A stretch of DNA of 25,433 nucleotides from a virus, in the IMG/VR virus record IMGVR_UViG_3300013103_000056, positions 1-25,433 of that record. One strand, written 5' to 3'. Both the position numbers and the translations under genes were made by a program. Under the pieces are notes generated by a model. The model worked only from the letters and a program-made list of their open reading frames with translations, had not been told where the DNA came from and ran no database searches. How positions within the stretch are numbered: the stretch's first letter is position 1; each line of letters opens with the position of its first letter. Below are positions 16,258-23,271 of the stretch, in pieces.

Positions 16258-16507
16258 TCATATTTCGTTTCCATTTTGTTAAGTCTTCACCACATTTATT
16301 ACAATGATAACCCATACCAGGAACTGAAGATTTAACACAATATGTGGAATCTATAATTGCAGCACAGTTCCAACAGTGATTTATATAATGACTTGGTTTA
16401 GGTGTAATTGGTAGAAGTAGTGGTGTGCAAAAAACACATTCCGGCGTAATTTGTGGTGAGCCACAGTTTTTACAAATTGCCAACATTTCTGCTTTTTCCA
16501 GTGTCAT
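16241..16507 (-). CDS. Zn-ribbon protein, first gene of minus-strand operon
   Basis: 88 residues, aagga before the ATG. Cys pairs CKNC (12-15), CVFC (24-27), CWNC (45-48), a single C57 and CNKC (69-72) make two zinc-ribbon-like units. Such proteins bind nucleic acid or serve as protein-protein adaptors. The end (KRNMSLLPL) may be an artefact of a frameshift: a coding-like stretch continues in the +1 frame to 16156, which would give about 117 residues. A promoter-like AT motif at 16556-16575 lies upstream, shared with the radical-SAM gene. Confidence 0.7.
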   Translation of the reverse strand: MTLEKAEMLAICKNCGSPQITPECVFCTPLLLPITPKPSHYINHCWNCAAIIDSTYCVKSSVPGMGYHCNKCGEDLTKWKRNMSLLPL

Positions 16508-16555
16508 AATTTTTTCCTTAATTAAAATATTAATAAATATTCAGTTTAATTCTTA

Positions 16556-16575
16556 TCACTAATTAATATATATAG
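16556..16575 (-). promoter_or_regulatory. Minus-strand promoter-like motif, copy 1
   Basis: On the minus strand this reads CTATATATATTAATTAGTGA and lies 48 bases before the Zn-ribbon ATG. Nineteen of 20 bases match the element before the radical-SAM gene (21776-21795), the only other minus-strand unit in the window. Confidence 0.55.
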
Positions 16576-16576
16576 C

Positions 16577-16594
16577 AGAACATAATATAAATTT
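16577..16594 (+). promoter_or_regulatory. Plus-strand promoter-like motif
   Basis: AGAACATAATATAAATTT, a variant of the AGAACAAAATATAAA motif, 76 bases before the gene at 16671. It contains TATAAAT, like the T4 late promoter core TATAAATA. It lies back to back with the minus-strand motif. Confidence 0.45.
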
Positions 16595-16670
16595 ACCTAC
16601 ACGATAGATACCGATGGACTTTAAACAAATCTGAGGTCTTAGTCCATGACCTGTTAAAGGAGGAACTATC

Positions 16671-17516
16671 ATGACGTATAAAGATAATTTTGTAGTAGAA
16701 GTAAAACATAAAGGTAAAATCCTGAGAATAAGGGATGGAGCTATTTACCTGCCATTTGGAAGTGAATATTCTTTACTTCTAAAAAATCTCAATTCAAGAA
16801 AGGCTTCTGTAAAAGTTCATATTGATGGTCAGGATGTTCTTGACTATAGTTCGCTGATACTTGATCCAAATTCTAGCACAGAACTTGAAGGATTTTTGAG
16901 TGGAACAGTTGCTCGAAACAAATTTAAATTTATTAAGAAAACAAAAGAAATTCAAGAACATCGTGGTGATAAGTTAGATGATGGTTTAATTAGAGTTGAG
17001 TTTGCTTTTGAAAAACCTAAAAGAAGACAAATTATTTCTGAAAGACATGAATACCACTATCACCACTATGACTACTATCATTGGTGGCCTCAATTTACTT
17101 ATCATTGGAATTCTAAAACTATATGTGGTTCAGATGGAACTTCTGAAAGTTCAGGAGATAACATTAGTTCTAGTATGAGAAGTGTTATTGGGTCAGTTAA
17201 AGATTCAGAATCTCAAACAACATATTGTTATAATGCTCAAATGGATTCTCTTGGAGTTGAATCTATTGGACAACCATTAGATGATGAAGGAATAACAGTT
17301 AAAGGTTCTGAATGTCACCAGCAATTTAGATATGGTTCTATTGGTGAACTTGAACAATCTCAAGTTATTATAATTAATTTAAAGGGAATGTCTAAAACTG
17401 GTAGTACAGTTGAGAAACCTGTAACAGTTAAAACAAAACTAGTATGTTCTTCTTGTGGTAAAAAATGTAAATCATCTTTTAAATTCTGCCCAGATTGTGG
17501 AACATTCTTAGAATAA
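16671..17516 (+). CDS. Phage protein with N-terminal beta domain and C-terminal zinc ribbon
   Basis: 281 residues; aaaggagg precedes the ATG. Residues 1-115 form a conserved-looking beta domain (YLPFGSEYSLLLKNLNSRKA; VDLDPNS-like LILDPNSSTELEGFL; NKFKFIKKTKEIQEHRGDK; DDGLIRVEFAFEK). I believe similar domains occur in other phage proteins but cannot name a family. A striking His/Tyr/Trp-rich insert follows (126-147, HEYHYHHYDYYHWWPQF), then a Ser-rich linker and a C-terminal zinc ribbon (C259xxC262, C266, C273xxC276). A possible terminator lies just downstream. Role unknown; the metal-ligand-rich insert may bind metal or a surface. Confidence 0.75.
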   Translation: MTYKDNFVVEVKHKGKILRIRDGAIYLPFGSEYSLLLKNLNSRKASVKVHIDGQDVLDYSSLILDPNSSTELEGFLSGTVARNKFKFIKKTKEIQEHRGDKLDDGLIRVEFAFEKPKRRQIISERHEYHYHHYDYYHWWPQFTYHWNSKTICGSDGTSESSGDNISSSMRSVIGSVKDSESQTTYCYNAQMDSLGVESIGQPLDDEGITVKGSECHQQFRYGSIGELEQSQVIIINLKGMSKTGSTVEKPVTVKTKLVCSSCGKKCKSSFKFCPDCGTFLE

Positions 17517-17542
17517 AAATAGAACAAATATATAGGGTTTAT

Positions 17543-17601
17543 GGGGTGCAGTTTTGTCTGTGAACAAATGAAGCTTCCTTTCATAACTGCACCTCCTTTT
17601 T
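17543..17601 (+). terminator. Probable intrinsic terminator
   Basis: ggggtgcagtt (17543-17553) pairs with aactgcacctc (17585-17595; 9 Watson-Crick bp plus G-T and G-C), followed by c and ttttt (17597-17601). The 31-base loop contains a second small hairpin (atgaa...tttcat). It ends the unit starting at 16671. Confidence 0.6.
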
Positions 17602-17620
17602 CCTCTAACTTTGCTGCTAT

Positions 17621-17638
17621 TTAAGAACAAAATATAAA
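17621..17638 (+). promoter_or_regulatory. Plus-strand promoter-like motif
   Basis: TTAAGAACAAAATATAAA, identical over 18 bases to the site at 21878-21895. It lies right after the terminator and 34 bases before the ATG at 17673. Confidence 0.6.
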
Positions 17639-17672
17639 GGATTCGTCATAATTTTAAAAAGGGTATTATAAT

Positions 17673-18368
17673 ATGGAAAAAACTTTAAAAACAACTGAGT
17701 TTAAAATTGTAGATGATTATAGTGAAGTTCTTAAGGACTCTGTTAATAATCGTGCTGGTCAAGATAGAAAAAGACCTAAAGGGTTTGTTGAAATATATGA
17801 CGTACAACTAAATGGTAAAAAGAAACTTATAGGTCGTAATAATTTAATCGTTTATGTAGGTCGTGAGCAACTAGCTCAACGGTTAGTTAATAAAAATAAT
17901 CCAGATCCAGGTGTTACATCAACTAAAGACGAATTTTTATGTTGGTTTGGGTTAGGAACTGGGGGAGTTATACCCGGTGATCCTTTAAACCCACAACCTC
18001 CAGCACTTACAGATACTGACTTATATAGTTTAGTGATGATAAATGCTACTAATTCATCTGCTGCTGATTACTGGGCTATCCCAGATGCTGATCACCTAGA
18101 AGTAGGATATTATAAAATACCTTTTGATGGAATTACATTTGAGCAGGATTCTTTAAATGATGATAAATGGTTAGCTATTAAAATAATGACTACTGTTGGA
18201 GTAGATGATGCCAATGGAAAACAATTAAGTGAAGCAGGATTATATACTGCAGAATCCTCATCTGGAGGGTATGGTGGTCCATTTACTCTCTTTGCTAGAG
18301 TTACCTACCCATCAATAGTTAAAACAGTTGACCGAAGATTAATATATTATTGGTATTTGTTTTTATAA
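17673..18368 (+). CDS. Putative tail or neck structural protein
   Basis: 231 residues; only a modest aaaaaggg lies before the ATG. Beta-rich, with GFVEIYDVQLNGKKKLIGRN and LIVYVGREQLAQRL near the N-terminus and, near the C-terminus, KQLSEAGLYTAESSSGG and FTLFARVTYPSIVKTVDRR. This pattern occurs in phage virion proteins encoded near the tail sheath. It begins a plus-strand unit behind a promoter-like motif and leads into the sheath gene. The exact structural role is not determinable here. Confidence 0.65.
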   Translation: MEKTLKTTEFKIVDDYSEVLKDSVNNRAGQDRKRPKGFVEIYDVQLNGKKKLIGRNNLIVYVGREQLAQRLVNKNNPDPGVTSTKDEFLCWFGLGTGGVIPGDPLNPQPPALTDTDLYSLVMINATNSSAADYWAIPDADHLEVGYYKIPFDGITFEQDSLNDDKWLAIKIMTTVGVDDANGKQLSEAGLYTAESSSGGYGGPFTLFARVTYPSIVKTVDRRLIYYWYLFL

Positions 18369-18412
18369 AAATTTTAATTAAAAGGAGTATAAACATTCTA
18401 GAAGTCCACGAA

Positions 18413-18522
18413 AGCGTATCTTATAACAAATAGAGAAGTTATTATATTCAACCGGAAAGATTCTAAAAATGTAGAGAAGAAAAATTTAGAGAAAAAATAA
18501 AAATAAAAACGGAGGATACGCT
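18413..18522 (+). promoter_or_regulatory. Sheath leader with arm that can mask the ribosome binding site
   Basis: The 154-bp gap before the sheath gene holds no convincing ORF. AGCGTATCTT (18413-18422) is complementary (one G-T pair) to AGGATACGCT (18513-18522), which includes part of the ggagg ribosome binding site and touches the ATG. A second ribosome-binding-like aaaggag (18381-18387) has no start codon nearby. Pairing would hide the site; a translational control role is inferred. Confidence 0.4.
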
Positions 18523-20460
18523 ATGGCTAATGTCTCACCGGGTGTCTATACTAAAATTATAGACCTTTCGCAATTCGTCCAAGCAGTCCCTTCAACAATT
18601 GGATTCATTTCTGCTATTACAGAAAAGGGAGAAGATAATGTTCTTAAGTTTATCGGATCCAGAGCAGACTTTATCTCAGAATTTGGTGAACCAAATATTT
18701 CAACTTATGGTAAAAACTACGGGCAAGGACCATATTGTGCGTATAATTATCTAGGTGAAGCTGGTTCACTTTATTTTATGAGATGTCTTCCATATAATGC
18801 TGCATATGCAAATATAAGAATTGATGCTACGTTAGCAGCAGCTGATAATACAGCATCAATGAAAGTTACTTATATTGAAGGTATCAACACTGAAGAAGAA
18901 TTTGGTACTAATTTGCAGAATGTAGGGGATGATTATCCAATTTGCTTCTTACGTCCAATTGGAAGGGGTCAATGGTATAACGTTCTTGGAATAAGGTTAA
19001 CGGAGGTTTCAAATCCAACCTTCTGGGATACTTACATTCTTGACATCTATGAAAAACAGTCAGATGGTCAAGAAGTGATTATTGAATCGTTTGAAGTTTC
19101 ATTCGATCCTAAAGCAAGAGATACAGCTGGAAGCTCGATTTGGATTGTTGACATTTTGAATTTGTACTCAACAGTTCTAAGAGCAGAAATGTATAAAGAT
19201 GCAAATGCAGAGACTTTCTCAGATGGATATGATATTAATATTCGTGTTTATGATAAAGAAATTGGTACAACATCAGTTACATTGACTAATGGTTCAGCTG
19301 AAATTACAGATATTAAACAAGATTTCTCTGATTGGGAATCTAATGATTATGTTATAATTGCTAAGGATGCCAGAGGAACTGAAATTTGGGGTTGGTTAGG
19401 AGCCGCAAGTGGAACAGACGATGAAAGCATTTCTGTTTACTCAGATAGAGGATTAACTATTCAAAATTGGAATGGAGAAATTACATCTTTTGATATTAGT
19501 ACTGATATTGAGTATAGAATCAAAAAATCTTGGGGTTCTGTTGCTCAAGCATTTACTTCATCTGAACCAGTTCCATTGAGAAAAGGTAGTGATGGAGATC
19601 TATTACAAGCTGATGGTTCTCTTGATACTGCTGAAGCTACAACATTATTAAGTCAAGCATATAATGGAATTATTGATGATAATGTATTAGATACTGAGAA
19701 TATTTACTTCTCAATGGTATTTGATTGTGGTTATCCAGATGATGTTAAGAGTTCTATTAGTACACTATGTCAAACAAGACGTGACTGTGTTGGCATTCTT
19801 GATAATGGTGATAATGCTTCAGTTACCTTAGCTCTAAATGAAAGAAACAATACTCATACATATAACAATTATTTTGTTGCTTTATATGAATCATATAATA
19901 AAGTCTTTGATAGTTTTACTGGACAAGATGTATGGTTCTCACCAGTATATCATATGTCATATATCTTACCAAGAAATGACACTGTTGCAGAGATTTGGTT
20001 TGCAGCAGCTGGATATGAGAGAGCAGCAATTGACACAATTAAAGAGTTGAGATTTAATCCAAGATTGGGTGAGAGAGATCAACTTTATTTGAAACAATTA
20101 AATCCAATAGTTAAGTTTAATCCTGGTTATGTTGTTTGGGGTCAATTGACCAGTCAAGCAAAGGCTAGTGCATTACAAGACTTAAATATTGTAAGACTTG
20201 TTCTTTATATTAAGAGAGCGTTTGAAGATTTCTGTCGGTTCTTTATATTTGAGCAAAACGATCAAATTACTTGGTCATTAGTTGCAACTCAACTTGTTGA
20301 ATTCCTTGAAACTATTAGGAAGAAACGTGGTCTATATGACTACTCAGTTGAAGTTGGAGCTACTGATTATGAAATGAAAACAAAGAAATTCCATGTTAAT
20401 GTTACTTTAGAGCCAACGAGAGTTGTTGAGCAAATTGAGTTGAATTTCTTTATTCAATAA
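18523..20460 (+). CDS. Tail sheath protein (T4 gp18-like)
   Basis: 645 residues, ggagg 7 bases before the ATG. It starts MANVSPGVYTKIIDLSQFVQ, the typical beginning of contractile sheath proteins, with VPSTIGFISAITEKGEDNV next. The C-terminal region has the sheath-family features NPGYVVWGQLTSQAK (about 545), LQDLNIVRLVLYIKRAFEDF and a final beta part (TLEPTRVVEQIELNFFIQ). The sheath surrounds the tail tube and contracts to drive it into the host envelope. It is followed by a strong terminator, and the tube gene comes only after the radical-SAM cassette and a HAD gene, so the usual sheath-tube adjacency is interrupted. Confidence 0.95.
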   Translation: MANVSPGVYTKIIDLSQFVQAVPSTIGFISAITEKGEDNVLKFIGSRADFISEFGEPNISTYGKNYGQGPYCAYNYLGEAGSLYFMRCLPYNAAYANIRIDATLAAADNTASMKVTYIEGINTEEEFGTNLQNVGDDYPICFLRPIGRGQWYNVLGIRLTEVSNPTFWDTYILDIYEKQSDGQEVIIESFEVSFDPKARDTAGSSIWIVDILNLYSTVLRAEMYKDANAETFSDGYDINIRVYDKEIGTTSVTLTNGSAEITDIKQDFSDWESNDYVIIAKDARGTEIWGWLGAASGTDDESISVYSDRGLTIQNWNGEITSFDISTDIEYRIKKSWGSVAQAFTSSEPVPLRKGSDGDLLQADGSLDTAEATTLLSQAYNGIIDDNVLDTENIYFSMVFDCGYPDDVKSSISTLCQTRRDCVGILDNGDNASVTLALNERNNTHTYNNYFVALYESYNKVFDSFTGQDVWFSPVYHMSYILPRNDTVAEIWFAAAGYERAAIDTIKELRFNPRLGERDQLYLKQLNPIVKFNPGYVVWGQLTSQAKASALQDLNIVRLVLYIKRAFEDFCRFFIFEQNDQITWSLVATQLVEFLETIRKKRGLYDYSVEVGATDYEMKTKKFHVNVTLEPTRVVEQIELNFFIQ

Positions 20461-20470
20461 TTAATTAGAC

Positions 20471-20508
20471 AAAAAAAGAGTCCCTAAGAAAATAGGGACT
20501 CTTTTTTT
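20471..20508. terminator. Strong bidirectional intrinsic terminator
   Basis: A perfect 16-bp stem: a run of A then gagtcccta (20471-20486), loop agaaaa, and tagggactc then a run of T (20493-20508). It begins 10 bases after the sheath stop and serves both strands because of its A and T tracts. Confidence 0.92.
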
Positions 20509-20536
20509 CCGTTACCAGCAATCCAAATCTTTAAAG

Positions 20537-20647
20537 TTATTTATTTTCAATTACCTTATTTTGGTATTCTGTAATTTGTTTTGCTTTCTCGTAACTCTCT
20601 TTAAGAAACTTTCCATCTAGAAAATGAAATGTATTAATCACAGTCAA
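20537..20647 (-). CDS. Possible small ORF or gene remnant downstream of radical-SAM cassette
   Basis: 36 codons on the minus strand from TTG 20647 (or GTG 20641) to TAA 20539-20537, reading VINTFHFLDGKFLKESYEKA then KQITEYQNKVIENK. It looks protein-like (amphipathic, polar C-terminus) but the start signal is weak (aagg). It abuts the outside of the left inverted repeat, so it may be the surviving 3' end of a gene interrupted by the cassette. Function unknown. Confidence 0.35.
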   Translation of the reverse strand: MTVINTFHFLDGKFLKESYEKAKQITEYQNKVIENK

Positions 20648-20735
20648 TTACCTTGACCACAAGGGTACGAGGTTTTCTCGCGTCAAACTTATAAAGTTGA
20701 ATTAGAGTTTGTAACAAAATCAGTTTTATTTTCAA
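20634..20735 (-). CDS. Possible small ORF running through the left inverted repeat
   Basis: 33 codons from TTG 20735, with ggag (20748-20745) 9 bases upstream, directly after the radical-SAM stop. The product begins KIKLILLQTLIQLYK and continues through the repeat as FDARKPRTLVVKVIDCD. The right repeat copy, read outward on the plus strand, encodes DARKPRTLVVEVV but has no start codon. Real gene or chance reading of the repeat is undecided. Confidence 0.35.
   Translation of the reverse strand: MKIKLILLQTLIQLYKFDARKPRTLVVKVIDCD
20651..20690. repeat. Left inverted repeat of the radical-SAM cassette
   Basis: 40 bp matching the reverse complement of 21812-21850 with two substitutions and one indel. 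Core accacaagggt, then cgaggttttctcg, which is itself a hairpin, then cgtcaa. Confidence 0.85.
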
Positions 20736-20748
20736 ATGTTTTATCTCC

Positions 20749-21738
20749 TCACAATTCTGCTGGACATATATTTTTATATGTTTTTAATTCGTGCCTATAT
20801 TTTATAAATATTGGGGATGATTCCCAAATTTCGTGTATACCCATTTTTTCTGTTATTGGAACTCCAAGATTATGATTTTCAAAACTACATGGCAACAATT
20901 TCATATCTGGAGTTATATAAGCAGAGCACCTAGCAGCTTCGCATGTATCAATAGAAATCTCTTGTATTTTGCTTGGCTTGATATATTTTAATACATGGTT
21001 TACTAGACAACTATCCATCCCCACTTTGAATTGGCATTTTGGAACAAAAATATTTTCTGCAAATTCTTTTAACTGATCATTAGTTGGGGTCCAGTTTAAA
21101 TTTCTACCTGCTCCCTGTGGTTTAAACAAAAGAAAAATAATAGCATTCAATCGTCTAATATCAACGTTACCTTCCCAAGTATATTTTCCCTTAATAATAT
21201 TAATTGCTTTGTCATGTGATTCTGAAGAATAAATAAAATGGATGTTTGTTTTGATATTAGCATTCATAAGTTTTTTAAGTGCTTGATATGTATAAGGTTT
21301 ATCATAGGCACTTACAGCAACTGCCCCACACATTTTTGATAGATTAATTTCTCGATTCGTTAAATTAATTCCGCTTGTAGTATAATTAGGAACCACATTT
21401 TTAAATCTGCTATATTCTAAAATCTCCTTGAAATTTTCGTGATGGTTTGGATCTCCTCTACCTCCTAATGCTACTTGATTTGTGTGATATGAAATTTCGT
21501 CTAGAACTCTTTTAAAATCTTCTAATTTCATATTTGGTTGTGAGATATGATCTTGATAACAAAATTTACATTTGTTTTTACAATGTCCCATAACTCCTGC
21601 ATCTAAAAGAGAAGGTAAAACCAATGAAAAGGGATCATCCTTTCCATTTATTCCTGTTAGAACTTCAAAACCTGTCTTGGTATTAAATACCATCTTATAG
21701 TCATCATTAGAAAAATATCTTATTCTATTACTTTCCAT
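20749..21738 (-). CDS. Radical SAM protein, SPASM/twitch-like C-terminus
   Basis: 329 residues from ATG 21738; aaaggagaa lies 5 bases upstream, so the earlier ATG 21753 is unlikely. C53xxxC57xxC60 (GHCKNKCKFCYQ) is the canonical ligand set for the 4Fe-4S cluster that cleaves S-adenosylmethionine; GGRGDP (92-97) is the GGE-like SAM contact. C-terminal cysteines at 235, 244, 266, 271, 284 and 325 suggest an auxiliary cluster, as in SPASM/twitch maturases that modify peptides or proteins. It ends soon after C325, lacking the usual closing Cys cluster, so it may be a shortened form. Sits alone on the minus strand between sheath and tube genes, within inverted repeats. Substrate unknown. Confidence 0.85.
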   Translation of the reverse strand: MESNRIRYFSNDDYKMVFNTKTGFEVLTGINGKDDPFSLVLPSLLDAGVMGHCKNKCKFCYQDHISQPNMKLEDFKRVLDEISYHTNQVALGGRGDPNHHENFKEILEYSRFKNVVPNYTTSGINLTNREINLSKMCGAVAVSAYDKPYTYQALKKLMNANIKTNIHFIYSSESHDKAINIIKGKYTWEGNVDIRRLNAIIFLLFKPQGAGRNLNWTPTNDQLKEFAENIFVPKCQFKVGMDSCLVNHVLKYIKPSKIQEISIDTCEAARCSAYITPDMKLLPCSFENHNLGVPITEKMGIHEIWESSPIFIKYRHELKTYKNICPAEL

Positions 21739-21775
21739 TTTTTCTCCTTTCATAAAAAATAGGCAAGATGTTTCT

Positions 21776-21795
21776 TCACTTATTAATATATATAG
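21776..21795 (-). promoter_or_regulatory. Minus-strand promoter-like motif, copy 2
   Basis: On the minus strand CTATATATATTAATAAGTGA, 37 bases before the radical-SAM ATG (21738) and inside the right inverted repeat. Matches 19 of 20 bases of copy 1 at 16556-16575. Confidence 0.55.
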
Positions 21796-21811
21796 ATTTT
21801 ACCTTTTTATT

Positions 21812-21850
21812 AAGTTGACGCGAGAAAACCTCGCACCCTTGTGGTCGAGG
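21812..21850. repeat. Right inverted repeat of the radical-SAM cassette
   Basis: 39 bp, inverted partner of 20651-20690. The inner hairpin gcgagaaaacctcgc has 5 bp here; in the left copy the outermost pair is G-T instead of G-C, so the hairpin is kept. Outer edges of the two repeats span exactly 1200 bp. Confidence 0.85.
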
Positions 21851-21877
21851 TTGTTCATAGAACGATATCTATCATTT

Positions 21878-21895
21878 TTAAGAACAAAATATAAA
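21878..21895 (+). promoter_or_regulatory. Plus-strand promoter-like motif with T4-type late core
   Basis: TTAAGAACAAAATATAAA followed by TAAAT, so it contains TATAAATA, the T4 late promoter consensus. Identical over 18 bases to 17621-17638. It lies 20 bases before the HAD gene. Confidence 0.6.
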
Positions 21896-21914
21896 TAAAT
21901 ACGAATGGTGTAAT

Positions 21915-22439
21915 ATGAGAGTTATTGATAAAATTTTAGAAAAAAAAGTTCAGGATGATGAATCAGTTGGTTCATTTGCTATTGACTTATTCCCTAAAAA
22001 GAAGAAGAAAAGGAAACGACAAATTATTAGAACTATATATCCGGAATCGAAAGATGAAAAACTTCCACGTAGGGCAATGATTGATTTAGATGGTACGATT
22101 CATAAATACTCAAAAGGATTTCAAGATGGAAGTATTTATGATGATCCTTTTGACGGGGCACGAGAAGTTATCAATTGGTTACGAAATCAAGGATTTGAAA
22201 TTGTTATATTTACTACAAGAGCATCTCAAGCAAATTCTGATGAAACGGGTATTAGCAATTCTGAACAGATTAATAAAATTTCAAAATGGTTAACAGATAA
22301 TGGGATTTATTTTGACAAAATTACAGGTGAAAAATTAGCGGGTGAATTTTACATTGATGATCGAGCAATTCATATAAAAGATGGTGATTGGAACACAGTG
22401 TTAAATGTGATTAAAAAACGTATTAATTATAAAACTTAA
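21915..22439 (+). CDS. HAD-superfamily phosphatase
   Basis: 174 residues. A basic N-terminal extension (KKKKKRKRQ, 28-36) precedes a compact HAD domain: motif I D57-x-D59-G-T (MIDLDGTIHK), motif II T100-T101 (IVIFTTRAS), motif III K140 (TGEKLAG), motif IV D148-D149 (FYIDDRAIH). No sizeable cap domain. These enzymes remove phosphate from nucleotides, sugars or nucleic-acid ends; the resemblance to small phage HAD phosphatases makes nucleotide or end-repair activity possible. The start has only a weak ribosome binding site (ggtgtaat) but a good promoter-like motif. A complete gene. Confidence 0.85.
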   Translation: MRVIDKILEKKVQDDESVGSFAIDLFPKKKKKRKRQIIRTIYPESKDEKLPRRAMIDLDGTIHKYSKGFQDGSIYDDPFDGAREVINWLRNQGFEIVIFTTRASQANSDETGISNSEQINKISKWLTDNGIYFDKITGEKLAGEFYIDDRAIHIKDGDWNTVLNVIKKRINYKT

Positions 22440-22450
22440 ATACTTCCCAC

Positions 22451-22462
22451 AGAACAAAATAT
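22451..22462 (+). promoter_or_regulatory. Plus-strand motif before tail tube gene
   Basis: AGAACAAAATAT, a shorter copy of the recurrent motif, 32 bases before the tube ATG. Just downstream, agaac...gttct (22466-22480) forms a small hairpin directly before the aggagg ribosome binding site. Confidence 0.4.
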
Positions 22463-22494
22463 TGTAGAACAGTTCGTTCTTAGGAGGAACTAAA

Positions 22495-23229
22495 ATGACT
22501 ATGAAATATAGCTTTGCTGAACTTGGTCAAAATATTTTAACAAGAAAATTTGGTGGAACAACTGTAGGTGTTGCTGATCCCTACGTTACTGGTTATCATT
22601 TCATATGGTTTGATAAACTTCCAACAAAGTTAGCTGAATTTATTTCAACAAATGGTTTAAGTGGTATTTCAGCCACTGGTGAAATTCAAACTGTATTAGC
22701 TGCCTCTTGTTTATCTGTCACTCCTCCAGGAGGTACATTAAATAAGATTGAATATGCTGGTTTGGGTGGTTTGAAATGGGCAGTTCCAGGAAACGTTGAT
22801 TATGGTAATACTGTCTCTGTAAAGTTCTTAGAGTTCAACAAAACTCCAATCTTAGATATTATACATAATTGGGTTAAGTTAATTCGTGACTATAGAACTG
22901 GTATTACTGATTTAGAAGATGGTGATGGTGGTGAAGGTTATACAAAGAAAACTTATGCTGGTTTGATGTATTACTGGACAACTGCTCCTGATGCAAAAAC
23001 AGTTGAATATTATGCTTGTTATGATGGTATTTTTCCAGCGAAAGATCCACAAGATTTATATACTAGTGATGTTGAAACAGTTGGTCGACTAGATATAGAA
23101 ATTGAATTTAATGTTGACTATGCTTGGCATGAAAAGTGGGTCTATGATAAATGTGTATCATTTGCAAGCGACTTTGCTAAAATCAAAGATACAGTTAATG
23201 ATTATGGTTATAGACAATCGTCTGGATAA
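22495..23229 (+). CDS. Tail tube protein (T4 gp19-like)
   Basis: 244 residues; aggagg lies 7 bases before the ATG. Contains segments typical of myovirus tubes: YVTGYHFIWFDKLPTKLAEF, then a beta part (GGLKWAVPGNVDYGNTVSVKF) and the helix LDIIHNWVKLIRDYRTG, ending IEIEFNVDYAWHEKWVYDKC. It forms the inner tube of the contractile tail through which DNA passes. The 3' end (YGYRQSSG) and its downstream spacer are duplicated at 24607-24662. Confidence 0.88.
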   Translation: MTMKYSFAELGQNILTRKFGGTTVGVADPYVTGYHFIWFDKLPTKLAEFISTNGLSGISATGEIQTVLAASCLSVTPPGGTLNKIEYAGLGGLKWAVPGNVDYGNTVSVKFLEFNKTPILDIIHNWVKLIRDYRTGITDLEDGDGGEGYTKKTYAGLMYYWTTAPDAKTVEYYACYDGIFPAKDPQDLYTSDVETVGRLDIEIEFNVDYAWHEKWVYDKCVSFASDFAKIKDTVNDYGYRQSSG

Positions 23230-23271
23230 TTAAAAATAATTTACTAAATAAGTTAGGAGGAAGAGCAAAAA

